A stretch of 64,000 nucleotides of DNA, taken from positions 80,250 to 144,249 of the forward strand of contig NZ_JAQQLF010000012.1 in the NCBI RefSeq assembly GCF_028548455.1, written 5' to 3'. How positions within the stretch are numbered: the first letter of the stretch is position 1; every line of letters begins with the position of its first letter. Positions 24,184 to 32,555 of the stretch are shown here, in pieces. Source of the DNA: Vogesella aquatica. GTDB taxonomy: Bacteria; Pseudomonadota; Gammaproteobacteria; Burkholderiales; Chromobacteriaceae. Both the position numbers and the translations under genes were made by a program. The notes under the pieces were generated by a model. That model was not told the DNA's origin. It saw only the letters and a list, made by a program, of their open reading frames with translations, and did no database searches.

Positions 24184-25472
24184 CCCCACGCGTTGCCATT
24201 ATCGGTGCCGGCTGGGCCGGGCTGGCGGCAGCCATCGAGCTGGCCCCGGCGGCCCGCGTGGTGCTGTACGAGGCCGGCAAAGCCGCCGGCGGGCGCGCGC
24301 GGCGTGTGCCGCTGGGTGGCATGGCGCTGGATAACGGCCAGCACATCCTGATCGGTGCCTATCGCGAATGCCTGCGCCTGATGCGCACGGTGGGCGTGGA
24401 TGTAGACGCCCAGTTGGCCGCACAGCCGCTGGTGTGGCAGCAGGTAGATGGCATGGCCATGCGCTGCCCGGCCTGGCCTGCGCCGCTGCACTTGCTGGCG
24501 GGCCTGCTCACCGCCCGTGGCCTGCGCTGGCGCGACAAGCTGGCGCTGGCACGGCTGTTGACCTGGCTCAGGTGGCAGCGCTGGCAAATCGGGCAAGATG
24601 CGCCGGCGCAGGCATGGTTGGCTGCACACGGCCAGAGTGAGGCGCTGCTGCAGCGTTTCTGGCAGCCGCTGATTCTGGCCACGCTCAATACGCCGCCGGC
24701 GCAGGCGTCCATGCAGCTGCTGGCCAATGTGCTGCGCGACAGCCTGGGTGCGCCGTCGGCGCGGGACAGCCAGCTGCTGCTGCCACGCGTGGATCTCTCT
24801 GCGCTGTTTGTCGACCCCGCGCTGCAATGGTTGGCCGCACAGGGCGTGGCTACCCGGCTGGGCCAGCGCGTGGCAGCCTTGCAGCCCGAAAACGGTGGCT
24901 GGCGCGTGGATGGCGAGTATTTCGATGCCGTGCTGGTGGCGGTAGCGCCGTACCACGCCGCCGCCTTGCTGGATCATGCGCCGCTGAGCGCGCTGCTCAA
25001 GGCGTGGCAATACCAGCCGATAACTACCCTGTACCTGCAGTTTGAGGGCAGGGTGCGGCTGCCCGCCGTGATGACCGGCCAGGCCAGCGGCGTGGGCCAA
25101 TGGTGGTTCGACCGTCAGGCATTAAGCGGCGAGCCGGGGCTGGTGTCGGTGGTGATCAGTGCCGACGGCGCGCACGCCACGCTGGCGCGCGACGCGCTGC
25201 TGGCTGCGGTGCTGGGCGAAATGCAGCGCCATGTGCCGGCTTTGCCGCCGCTGAAACAGCACTGGCAGATTACCGAGCAGCGCGCTACTTTTGCGGCCAA
25301 CGTTAGCCTGGCACGCCCGGCAGTGCGACTTGGCGTAGAATCCGCCTATCTCGCGGGCGACTGGCTGTGCGCCGACTACCCGGCCACACTGGAAGGGGCT
25401 GTACGCAGTGGTGTGACAGCCGCCCGAACCCTCATGCAGGACTGGACTAAAAAGAATGACGCAAACGTTTGA
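24180..25472 (+). CDS. hpnE: hydroxysqualene dehydroxylase HpnE
   Basis: An FAD-dependent amine-oxidase-fold protein of about 430 residues that reduces hydroxysqualene to squalene. The dinucleotide motif VAIIGAGWAGLAAAIELA is at the N-terminus, followed by YEAGKAAGGRARRV and DNGQHILIGAY. The proposed start is TTG at 24180, overlapping the hpnD TGA exactly as GTG does at the previous junction. The C-terminal AYLAGDWLCADYPATLEGAVRSG is the closing FAD motif. No squalene-hopene cyclase gene is in the window. Confidence 0.9.
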   Translation: MTPRVAIIGAGWAGLAAAIELAPAARVVLYEAGKAAGGRARRVPLGGMALDNGQHILIGAYRECLRLMRTVGVDVDAQLAAQPLVWQQVDGMAMRCPAWPAPLHLLAGLLTARGLRWRDKLALARLLTWLRWQRWQIGQDAPAQAWLAAHGQSEALLQRFWQPLILATLNTPPAQASMQLLANVLRDSLGAPSARDSQLLLPRVDLSALFVDPALQWLAAQGVATRLGQRVAALQPENGGWRVDGEYFDAVLVAVAPYHAAALLDHAPLSALLKAWQYQPITTLYLQFEGRVRLPAVMTGQASGVGQWWFDRQALSGEPGLVSVVISADGAHATLARDALLAAVLGEMQRHVPALPPLKQHWQITEQRATFAANVSLARPAVRLGVESAYLAGDWLCADYPATLEGAVRSGVTAARTLMQDWTKKNDANV

Positions 25473-26208
25473 AAAAGATTATCTGGCCGGCCGCGTGGTG
25501 CTGGTTACCGGTGCTACCCAGGGCATAGGCCGCGAAACGGCACTGGCCGCCGCCGCCCACGGTGCTACCGTGGTATTGCTGGCGCGCAGCGTGAAAGGCC
25601 TGGAAAAGGTATACGACGAGATCGTCGCGGCAGGCGGCCCGGAGCCGGTAGCCATCCCGCTGGATCTGCTCAAGGCCAGCGATGACGACTTCAACACCAT
25701 GGCCTACCAGATCAAGCACGCGGTAGGCCGCCTCGATGGCATCGTGCACTGCGCCGCGCATTTTTACGCGCTGTCGCCGCTGGTGGACCAGCGCATTGAC
25801 GAGTGGATGAACCAGTACCGCATCAACACGGTAGCGCCGTTTGCGCTGACCCGGGCCTGCATGCCGCTGCTCACCACCGCTGCCGATGCCAGCGTGGTGT
25901 TTGTCGGGGAAACCCACGGCCAGCAGCCGGGGGCGTTCTGGGGCGCGTTTGGCGCGTCCAAGGCCGGCGTGGGCTACCTGATGCAGGTGGCAGCGTCCGA
26001 ATGGGATGTGTACCCCAACCTGCGGGTAAACCTGCTGGTGCCAGGCCCGGTGAACTCGCCGCAGCGCACGCGCACGCACCCTGGCGAAGCCAAGAGCGAG
26101 CGTGGCAACCTGGCCGACCTGGTGCCGCACATGCTGTACTGGCTGGGCGGCGCCAGCCGTGGCCGCAGCGGCGAAACCACGGTGCTGGATTTGCGCACTA
26201 TTGCATAA
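25456..26208 (+). CDS. YciK-like short-chain dehydrogenase with altered active site
   Basis: A 250-residue SDR closest in layout to E. coli YciK. The cofactor motif VTGATQGIG is intact. The catalytic tyrosine of YxxxK is replaced by Phe165 (GAFGASK), and the residue at the usual Ser position is Glu (FVGETHG). Normal redox chemistry would therefore be impaired, so it may be a binding or regulatory pseudo-enzyme. The start overlaps the end of hpnE by 17 nt, so it is co-transcribed with hpnCDE. Confidence 0.85.
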   Translation: MTQTFEKDYLAGRVVLVTGATQGIGRETALAAAAHGATVVLLARSVKGLEKVYDEIVAAGGPEPVAIPLDLLKASDDDFNTMAYQIKHAVGRLDGIVHCAAHFYALSPLVDQRIDEWMNQYRINTVAPFALTRACMPLLTTAADASVVFVGETHGQQPGAFWGAFGASKAGVGYLMQVAASEWDVYPNLRVNLLVPGPVNSPQRTRTHPGEAKSERGNLADLVPHMLYWLGGASRGRSGETTVLDLRTIA

Positions 26209-26217
26209 GGATACTGA

Positions 26218-26883
26218 ATGCGGGCTTATCTGTTACTGCCCATGCTGGTGTTGCTCACCGGTTGCAACTGGGTCATGAATGTCAGCGGGCTGGCGGCCGA
26301 GTCCAACAAGGCGGTAGGTGCGTCTTGCCGGCAGACGGGCCGTTCGCTGGAGGAGTGTTACAACCGTAACCCCGACGCAGATAAGGCGCAGGTGTATGCC
26401 GGCTGGCGCGAGATGCACGAGTACATGACCAAAAACAAGCTGGAAACCGTGACCCCGCCGCCCGACCCGACGCCGCCGCCGCCAGAGGCGGAAGCGTCGG
26501 CACCGCCCGCAGCGGCGGGTAGTGCCACGCATGAGGATCCGGCTCAAAAAAAAAGTGATCAGCCTGTAGCGGCCCCTGCTGCGCACGGCAGTACCGCCGC
26601 CCCGGCGCACGGTGCTGCCGCGGCGGCACCGGCAGCGCCAGCAGGCAAACGCGTGCTTACCAATGAAGAGGCGGAAGAGCTGGCCAAGCACGACCCGCTG
26701 ATTGACTCCATCCTGTCTACCGTGCGCGGGGCCGAGAAGGCTGAAAATGCCGACAAAGCCGCGCCTAGCGCCACTGACAACCGTCTGCTGAATATCCTGA
26801 ACGACCTGGAAGCCGAGAAAAATGGCACCGCCCCGGCGGCCAAACCAGCGCCAGCCCCTGCCAAACCGGCCGCCACCCACTAG
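26218..26883 (+). CDS. hypothetical lipoprotein with Pro/Ala-rich linker
   Basis: A 221-residue protein with a signal peptide and lipobox LVLLTGC (Cys16). A short globular part with two further cysteines follows (GASCRQTGRSLEECYNRN). Then come a Pro/Ala-rich low-complexity linker (about 80-145), a helix NEEAEELAKHDPLIDSILSTV and a second Ala/Pro tail. It is probably membrane-anchored and spans periplasm or cell wall. AAGGA precedes the ATG, 9 nt after the SDR gene. The function is unknown. Confidence 0.8.
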   Translation: MRAYLLLPMLVLLTGCNWVMNVSGLAAESNKAVGASCRQTGRSLEECYNRNPDADKAQVYAGWREMHEYMTKNKLETVTPPPDPTPPPPEAEASAPPAAAGSATHEDPAQKKSDQPVAAPAAHGSTAAPAHGAAAAAPAAPAGKRVLTNEEAEELAKHDPLIDSILSTVRGAEKAENADKAAPSATDNRLLNILNDLEAEKNGTAPAAKPAPAPAKPAATH

Positions 26884-26947
26884 CTGCCCGCTACGCGGGT
26901 GAGCAGGCTGCCGTGACCTGACCGCCGTACTGGCTCATAATCTCCCC

Positions 26948-28318
26948 ATGGCAAAACTCAAGACGCAATATCAATGCGGCGAGTGCGGTGGCACTTCGCC
27001 CAAATGGCAAGGCCAGTGCCCGCACTGCGGTGCCTGGAACAGCCTGGCCGAAACCGTGGCCGCGCCGCCTGCGGCTGCGGCCAACGCCCGCTTCCAGAGC
27101 TGGACCACGCAAACCCAGCCGGTGCAGCAGCTATCGCAAGTGCAGGCCGCCGAAGTGCCGCGCGAATCGTGCGGTATCGAAGAGCTGGACCGTGTACTGG
27201 GCGGCGGCATCGTGAAAGGGGCCGTCATCCTGCTGGGCGGCGACCCCGGCATTGGCAAATCCACGCTGCTGCTGCAGGCGCTGGCTACCATCGGTGCCAA
27301 CCGCAAGGTGCTGTACGTGTCCGGCGAGGAATCGCCACAGCAGATTGCCCTGCGCGCCAGCCGCCTGGCGGTGGACGCCAGCCGCGTGCGGCTGCTGTCC
27401 GAAATCCGCCTGGAAGCCATCATCCCGGCGCTGCAGGCCGAAATGCCCGAAGTGGCGGTGATCGACTCCATCCAGACGCTGTATTCCGACCAGGTGACGT
27501 CGGCGCCCGGCTCGGTATCGCAGGTGCGCGAGTGCGCGGCGCAGCTGACGCGCATCGCCAAGCAAAGCGGCATTACCATTATCCTGGTGGGCCACGTCAC
27601 CAAGGAAGGCTCGCTGGCCGGCCCGCGTGTGCTGGAACACATCGTGGATACCGTGTTGTATTTCGAGGGCGACAGCCACTCCAGCTACCGCATGATCCGC
27701 GCCATCAAGAACCGCTTTGGTGCGGCCAACGAGCTGGGCGTGTTCGCCATGACCGACCGCGGCCTGCGCGGCGTGTCCAACCCGTCGGCCATTTTCTTGT
27801 CCAGCTACCGCGACGACGTGTCCGGCTCCTGCGTGCTGGTGACGCAAGAGGGCAGCCGCCCGCTGCTGGTGGAAATCCAGGCGCTGGTGGACGACGCGCA
27901 CGGTTTTCAGCCCAAGCGCCTGAGCGTGGGCCTGGAGCAAAACCGCCTGGCCATGCTGATGGCGGTGCTGAACCGTCACGCCAGCATTGCCTGCTTCGAC
28001 CAGGACGTGTTCCTGAACGCGGTGGGCGGGGTGAAGATCAATGAGCCGGCCGCCGACCTGGCGGTGATTCTGGCCATGGTGTCGTCGCTGCGGAACAAGC
28101 CGCTGCCCGAGAAACTGGTGGTGTTTGGCGAGGTGGGCCTGTCTGGCGAGGTGCGCCCGGTGGCGCGCGGCCAGGAGCGCCTGAAAGAAGCCGCCAAGCT
28201 GGGCTTCGAGCGCGCCATCGTGCCGGCGGCCAACAAGCCGCGCCAGGACATAGAAGGCCTGGAGGTCATTGCGGTCGAGCGCCTGTCCGAGGCGGTCGAT
28301 TTCTGCATTCGCCGTTAA
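26948..28318 (+). CDS. radA: DNA repair protein RadA
   Basis: A 456-residue RecA-related helicase that extends recombination intermediates and promotes branch migration. An N-terminal C4 zinc finger (CGECGGTSPKWQGQCPHC) is followed by Walker A GGDPGIGKST, the RadA-specific KNRFGAANELGVF motif and a LonC-like C-terminal domain (LAVILAMVSSLRNKPLPEK..VGLSGEVRPV). Length and motifs are normal. It is 8 nt upstream of an ECF sigma gene. Two copies of the TGCGGCCAA word are in its reading frame. Confidence 0.97.
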   Translation: MAKLKTQYQCGECGGTSPKWQGQCPHCGAWNSLAETVAAPPAAAANARFQSWTTQTQPVQQLSQVQAAEVPRESCGIEELDRVLGGGIVKGAVILLGGDPGIGKSTLLLQALATIGANRKVLYVSGEESPQQIALRASRLAVDASRVRLLSEIRLEAIIPALQAEMPEVAVIDSIQTLYSDQVTSAPGSVSQVRECAAQLTRIAKQSGITIILVGHVTKEGSLAGPRVLEHIVDTVLYFEGDSHSSYRMIRAIKNRFGAANELGVFAMTDRGLRGVSNPSAIFLSSYRDDVSGSCVLVTQEGSRPLLVEIQALVDDAHGFQPKRLSVGLEQNRLAMLMAVLNRHASIACFDQDVFLNAVGGVKINEPAADLAVILAMVSSLRNKPLPEKLVVFGEVGLSGEVRPVARGQERLKEAAKLGFERAIVPAANKPRQDIEGLEVIAVERLSEAVDFCIRR

Positions 28319-28326
28319 GGAAGCCC

Positions 28327-28887
28327 ATGAGCGCCAGCCCCGAACAGATAGAAGCCGAGCGCCCCTTCCTGCTGCGTTACGCCCGCGCCCAGCTGCAAGA
28401 CCAGGCTGCCGCCGAAGACGCGGTGCAGGAAGCCCTGCTGGCCGCACTGGAGGGGCGGGCGCGTTTTGCCGGCCAGGCCAGCGTGCGTACCTGGCTTATC
28501 TCCATACTGCGCTTCAAGCTGGTGGATACCATACGCCGCCAGCAGCGCGAGGTAGCCACCGACCTGAGCGAAGACACCGACCTGTCCGACCTGGACGGCC
28601 TGTTCGATGGCCAGGGTGCGTGGCAGCAGGCTGTGCGCGCCTGGGGTGTGCCAGAGGAAGGCCTGCTGGCCAAGCAGTTCTGGCAGGTATACCAGCACTG
28701 CGCGCAGGCCATGCCCAAGCGCACCGCCATGGTGTTTGCCATGCGCGAGGTGATGGATATGGACATTGCCGATATTTGTCAGAACTTATCGATTACAGCG
28801 ACTAACTGCTCGGTGATGTTGTACCGCGCGCGCATGAGCTTGCGCGAATGCCTGGAGCTACGCTGGTTTCAGCAGGAGGGGGCGTGA
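28327..28887 (+). CDS. ECF-type RNA polymerase sigma factor
   Basis: A 186-residue sigma-70 family protein. Region 2 is RYARAQLQDQAAAEDAVQEALLAALEG..VRTWLISILRFKLVDTIRR, and region 4 is MPKRTAMVFAMREVMDMDIADICQNLSITATNCSVMLYRARMSLRECL. It begins 8 nt after radA and is followed with a 1-nt overlap by a zinc-binding anti-sigma gene. This is the typical ECF switch. Target genes cannot be read from the window. Confidence 0.92.
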   Translation: MSASPEQIEAERPFLLRYARAQLQDQAAAEDAVQEALLAALEGRARFAGQASVRTWLISILRFKLVDTIRRQQREVATDLSEDTDLSDLDGLFDGQGAWQQAVRAWGVPEEGLLAKQFWQVYQHCAQAMPKRTAMVFAMREVMDMDIADICQNLSITATNCSVMLYRARMSLRECLELRWFQQEGA

Positions 28888-29063
28888 TGGGGATGAGCTG
28901 CAAACAGGCTAGCCGCCTGATTTCCGATGGCATGGACCGCCCGCTTGGCCGCGGCGAGCAGGTACGGTTGTCGTTTCACCTGCTGCTGTGCCGCAATTGC
29001 CGGCATTTCCGCCAGCAAATGCAGCAGCTGCGCAGCGGCATCCGCCGCGCCCGCAACGAATAA
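28887..29063 (+). CDS. small zinc-finger anti-sigma factor
   Basis: A 58-residue soluble protein with the zf-HC2 pattern: an N-terminal CKQASRLISDGMDRPL and HLLLCRNC, which gives His-x3-Cys-x2-Cys. Such zinc-binding anti-sigma domains sequester ECF factors and release them under thiol or metal stress. There is no membrane helix, so it is cytoplasmic. The start codon shares its A with the sigma stop (TGATG), so translation is coupled. Confidence 0.85.
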   Translation: MGMSCKQASRLISDGMDRPLGRGEQVRLSFHLLLCRNCRHFRQQMQQLRSGIRRARNE

Positions 29064-29104
29064 GGGCAGGGCAGGTGGCCAGCTTGGCCGCAGACGATGC
29101 TCTC

Positions 29105-29139
29105 TAAAAAGACGGCCAGCGTGCTACCCGCCGCTGGCC
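29105..29139 (-). terminator. terminator of the DUF2325 gene
   Basis: GGCCAGCG and CGCTGGCC form the stem. Read leftward it is followed by GTCTTTTTAG, about 75 nt past the DUF2325 stop. Confidence 0.7.
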
Positions 29140-29214
29140 GTATCACATCGAGCCGCATCCCATCCATAAGAAGTGATCGTCCGCGTACGGACGCGGTTGT
29201 GTCTGGCAGGCGGC

Positions 29215-29577
29215 TTAGTGCTTGCGTGCCTTGCCGCCACTGAAGGGTTTCTGGCAGGCATTGGGGCAGCTGGCACAGTGCTGTTTTTCGGTAAAGCCGA
29301 CACAGTTCAGCTGCTGCTTCAGCGAGCACACCGAGCGGCGGCAGGCGATAAAGCGCACTTTTTCTTCGTTGGCCAGCTCGCGAAAGTGCTTCATCACGTT
29401 GTGGCCCAGAAAGTCGGTAAACAGGATCAGCAGGTCGGTGCCGGCTGGCAGGCGGTCCAGCTTGCGCTGGTGCGAGCTGTTACGGCCGCTCAGGTGTTTG
29501 TGGATGCTGATGCCGAACTCGTCCAGCACGCCCGGGATATTGCCCAAAGTATCTGCCCCTACCAGCATGGCGTTCAT
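29215..29577 (-). CDS. DUF2325 protein, probably iron-regulated
   Basis: A 120-residue protein opening MNAMLVGADTLGNIPGVLDEFGI and continuing LLILFTDFLGHNVMKHF, the Rossmann-like core of DUF2325. The C-terminal half is rich in cysteine (CRRSVC, LNC, HCASCPNAC), which suggests metal or iron-sulfur binding. The start at 29577 is set by GGAG upstream. Two Fur-like boxes 39-82 nt upstream imply induction under iron limitation. The biochemical role of the family is unknown. Confidence 0.85.
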   Translation of the reverse strand: MNAMLVGADTLGNIPGVLDEFGISIHKHLSGRNSSHQRKLDRLPAGTDLLILFTDFLGHNVMKHFRELANEEKVRFIACRRSVCSLKQQLNCVGFTEKQHCASCPNACQKPFSGGKARKH

Positions 29578-29615
29578 GTCACCCACTCCTGCATTGATTG
29601 ATTCGATGTGTGGAT

Positions 29616-29659
29616 GATATCCATTCTCATTACTGTTATCAAGAATAATTCTCATTAAT
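29616..29659 (-). promoter_or_regulatory. tandem Fur-like boxes
   Basis: GATATCCATTCTCATTACT (29616-29634) and AAGAATAATTCTCATTAAT (29641-29659) each match about 13 of 19 positions of the Fur consensus. They share the core ATTCTCATTA. They lie only before the DUF2325 gene. Confidence 0.72.
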
Positions 29660-29755
29660 TTCCGGAGCTGTTGTATTGCCCGCTCCGCATGGGGTCGCGG
29701 TGCGGGTATGCGTGCAGGGGCCCGGGTGGGCCGTGGCGGGCTGGAAAAATGCATG

Positions 29756-29780
29756 GCCTGCCGGCAATGCCGGCAGGCCT
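29756..29780 (-). terminator. terminator of the efflux operon
   Basis: GGCCTGCCGGC and GCCGGCAGGCC form an 11-bp perfect stem with a 3-nt loop, followed leftward by ATGCATTTTTCC. Confidence 0.7.
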
Positions 29781-29824
29781 TGGGCGCATCCTGCGGCCAA
29801 CCTTGCGCCAGGTGTTAACCGGCC

Positions 29825-31366
29825 CTAGTGCGCCTGGCTGGTGTCGGCCATGCGCCCAGGGCGCGGTGCCAGCCAGATCATGCACGCGGCCAGCACAAAC
29901 GACAGGCCGGACAGCCAGAACAGCTCGTTGGTAGACAGCATGATGCTTTGCGACTGGATCAGCTGCCCCAGCTGCTGCCGCCCCGACTCGATGCTGCCAT
30001 TGCCCAGCTGCTGCAGCGCCTGCGGGCTGCTGTCTACCAGTGCCGCCAGTTCGGCATGGTAGTGGCTGGCCTTGTCGTCCCACGCGGTGGTGACGATGGA
30101 GGTGGCAAAGGCGCCGGACAGTGTACGCATAAAGCTCATCAGGCCGGCCGCCGACGCCATTTCTTCCGGCTTCACGCTGGCCATGGCCAGGCCGGTGAGC
30201 GGCACAAAGAAAAACGGCATGCCCAGGCCCTGGAGCAGCAAGGGCAGCGCCACCTGCCAGAAGTCCATGTCGGTGGTGGCAAAGCTGCGGTACAGGGTGA
30301 CCGCCCCCAGCCACATCACGCCGGCAAACACCAGCGGGCGCGGGTCCATCTTCTGCGATAGCTGCGCCGCCAGCGGGGCCACCAGCACCGCCAGGATGCC
30401 ACTCATGGCGGTGGCGTGGCCGGCCTCGGTGGCGGTGTAGCCCATATAGGCCTGCAGCCACTGCGGCGTCAGCACCGTGGCGCCAAAGAACGAGCCGAAC
30501 GCCAGCGAGATGGTGGCCACGCTCACCCAGTAACCGCGGTGGCGGAATACGCGCAGGTTCACTACCGGGTTGCGCTCGGTGAGCTCCCAGATCATGAAGG
30601 CGGCAAAGCCGATAGCGCTGACTACCGCCAGGCCCACGATGACGGGCGAGCCGAACCAGTCCAGGTTCTTGCCTTCGTCGATCATGATCTGGAACGCGCC
30701 CACCCACAGCACCAGCAGCGCCAGGCCAATGGTGTCAAAGCGCATCTTCATGAGCGGGCTCTGGTAGCGTTTCAGCAGCCCCCAGCCAAAGTAGCCGCAG
30801 GCAATGGCAATGGGCACATTGATGTAGAAGATCCACGGCCAGCTGGCTTCGTCGCACAACCAGCCACCCAGAATGGGGCCCATGATTGGTGCCACCAGCG
30901 TGGTCATGCTCCACAGGCCGATGGCGGCGCCGGCTTTTTCCTTGGGGAAAATCTGCAGCAGCAGCGTCTGCGACATCGGCATCAGCGGCCCGCCGGCCAG
31001 GCCTTGCAGCACGCGGAACAGGATCAGCATTTCCAGCGAGGTAGCCATGCCGCACAGCAGCGAAAACACGCCGAACAGTATCATCGCGCCGGCAAACAGC
31101 CGCACGGTGCCAAAGCGTGCGGCCAGCCAGCCGGTCAGCGGCACGGTGATGGCCTCGGCTACCGCGTAGGAGGTAATGACGTAAGTGCCCTGGCTGGACG
31201 ATACGCCCAGGCTGCCGGCGATATTGGGTACCGACACGTTGGCGATGGTGGTGTCCAGCACGGCTACAAAGTTGGCCGCGGCCAGCAGCAGGGCCGCCAG
31301 CCAGAGCTGGCCGCCTTGCAGTGGCACAATCGGCGCTGGGGCGGGTGGGGAGTTGGGCGCAGACAT
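29825..31366 (-). CDS. emrB: EmrB/QacA-type DHA2 drug efflux permease
   Basis: A 513-residue major-facilitator protein with 14 predicted helices. It has the DHA2 signatures LDTTIANVSVPNIAGSLGVS in helix 1, GWLAARFGTVRLF (motif A) and GPILGGWLCDEASWPWIFYINVPI (motif C). It exports hydrophobic drugs through EmrA and an outer-membrane channel by proton antiport. It is last in the three-gene operon with emrA (9-nt gap) and the OMF gene. Its TAG stop lies in CTAG followed by GGCCGGTTAAC. Confidence 0.93.
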   Translation of the reverse strand: MSAPNSPPAPAPIVPLQGGQLWLAALLLAAANFVAVLDTTIANVSVPNIAGSLGVSSSQGTYVITSYAVAEAITVPLTGWLAARFGTVRLFAGAMILFGVFSLLCGMATSLEMLILFRVLQGLAGGPLMPMSQTLLLQIFPKEKAGAAIGLWSMTTLVAPIMGPILGGWLCDEASWPWIFYINVPIAIACGYFGWGLLKRYQSPLMKMRFDTIGLALLVLWVGAFQIMIDEGKNLDWFGSPVIVGLAVVSAIGFAAFMIWELTERNPVVNLRVFRHRGYWVSVATISLAFGSFFGATVLTPQWLQAYMGYTATEAGHATAMSGILAVLVAPLAAQLSQKMDPRPLVFAGVMWLGAVTLYRSFATTDMDFWQVALPLLLQGLGMPFFFVPLTGLAMASVKPEEMASAAGLMSFMRTLSGAFATSIVTTAWDDKASHYHAELAALVDSSPQALQQLGNGSIESGRQQLGQLIQSQSIMLSTNELFWLSGLSFVLAACMIWLAPRPGRMADTSQAH

Positions 31367-31375
31367 GCGGCTTCC

Positions 31376-32524
31376 TTATTCGCTACGCGTGTCGATGGTG
31401 GCGGTCATCGACAGCCCCACTTGCAGTGGGTGCTGGCGCAGCTCGGCCGGGTCCAGTGCAATGCGTACCGGCACGCGCTGCACTACCTTGATCCAGTTGC
31501 CGGTGGCATTTTGTGCCGGGATGGTGGCAAACGCCGCGCCGGAGCCGCCAGCCAGGCCGGCTACCTTGCCGTGGTATTCCACCTCGCTACCGTACAGGTC
31601 GGCCTTCAGTGTGACCGGCTGGCCAATGCGCACGGTGCGCAGCTGGCCTTCCTTGAAGTTGGCGTCCACGTGTACGGCCTGCAGCGGCACTACCGACAGC
31701 AAGGCGCTGCCGGCCTGTACGCGCTGGCCCAGCTGCACCTGGCGTTTGGCCACCACGCCGTCTACCGGCGCGCGGATCACGGTGCGCGCCAGGTCCACGC
31801 GCGCCTGGTCACGCTTGGCGCGTGCCAGGGTCACTTCGGGGTTGGTGTCCACGCTGCTGTCGCGGGTCAGGGTCTGGTTGGCTTTCAGGCTGCCTTCGGC
31901 GGCGCGCAGGTTGGCCGCACTCTGCTTGGCGGCCGCTTCGGCGGCCTGGTACGCCGCCTCGGCCACGTTCAGCGCACTGCGGGCGTTGCTGACTTCCTCG
32001 CCGGACACCGAGCCGTTCTTGGCCAGTGCCTGGCGCCGGTTGTAATCGAGCCGCGCGCGTTCCAGCTCGGCCTGCGCCGAAACCAGCTGTGCCTGGCTGC
32101 GCACCTGCTCGGCGGCGCGGGCCTGTACCTGGGCGCCCAGGCCCTCGTCGCTGGCCAGATAGCCTTGTACGCGGCGCTGGGCGCGCGCCAGCTCGGCTTC
32201 GGCTTGCGCCAGCGCCAGGCGGGCGTCGGTATCGTCCAGCAGTACCAGCACGTCGCCGCGCTTGACGGCCTGCGTATCCACCACGGATACCTGGCGCACG
32301 GTGCCACCCACTTCGGGGGTCAGCTGCGCCATTTCGGCGGCCACGTAGGCGTTGTCGGTGCTGACGTGGTGGGACGCCACCAGATACCAGTAGCTGCCGT
32401 AGGCCAGCGCGCCGACAGCGACCACGCCGCCCAGCAGGGCAAACAGGGTTTTGCGGCGTGCCGCCGGCTTGGCCGCATCGGCCGGAATGTCCTGCGCGGG
32501 CAGGGCTTGGGTGTGTTCGCTCAT
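31376..32524 (-). CDS. emrA: EmrA-type membrane fusion protein
   Basis: A 382-residue HlyD-family periplasmic adaptor. One N-terminal membrane anchor (TLFALLGGVVAVGALAYGSYWYLV) is followed by a lipoyl half-motif VSVVDTQAVKRGDVLVLLDDTDA. A long coiled-coil hairpin (residues about 115-230) and the second lipoyl half VIRAPVDGVVAKRQVQLGQ come next. It bridges EmrB and the outer-membrane factor. The start at 32524 is chosen to exclude an unsupported 18-residue extension. Confidence 0.92.
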   Translation of the reverse strand: MSEHTQALPAQDIPADAAKPAARRKTLFALLGGVVAVGALAYGSYWYLVASHHVSTDNAYVAAEMAQLTPEVGGTVRQVSVVDTQAVKRGDVLVLLDDTDARLALAQAEAELARAQRRVQGYLASDEGLGAQVQARAAEQVRSQAQLVSAQAELERARLDYNRRQALAKNGSVSGEEVSNARSALNVAEAAYQAAEAAAKQSAANLRAAEGSLKANQTLTRDSSVDTNPEVTLARAKRDQARVDLARTVIRAPVDGVVAKRQVQLGQRVQAGSALLSVVPLQAVHVDANFKEGQLRTVRIGQPVTLKADLYGSEVEYHGKVAGLAGGSGAAFATIPAQNATGNWIKVVQRVPVRIALDPAELRQHPLQVGLSMTATIDTRSE

Positions 32525-32555
32525 GATGTGCTTTCTCTCAATCGGTTTTGTCGGT

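Noticed and set aside
29815..29830. Third CTAG-flanked MITE at the emrB stop
   Set aside because: CTAGGGCCGGTTAAC resembles the element end, but no second CTAG or matching right half was found downstream of the stop.
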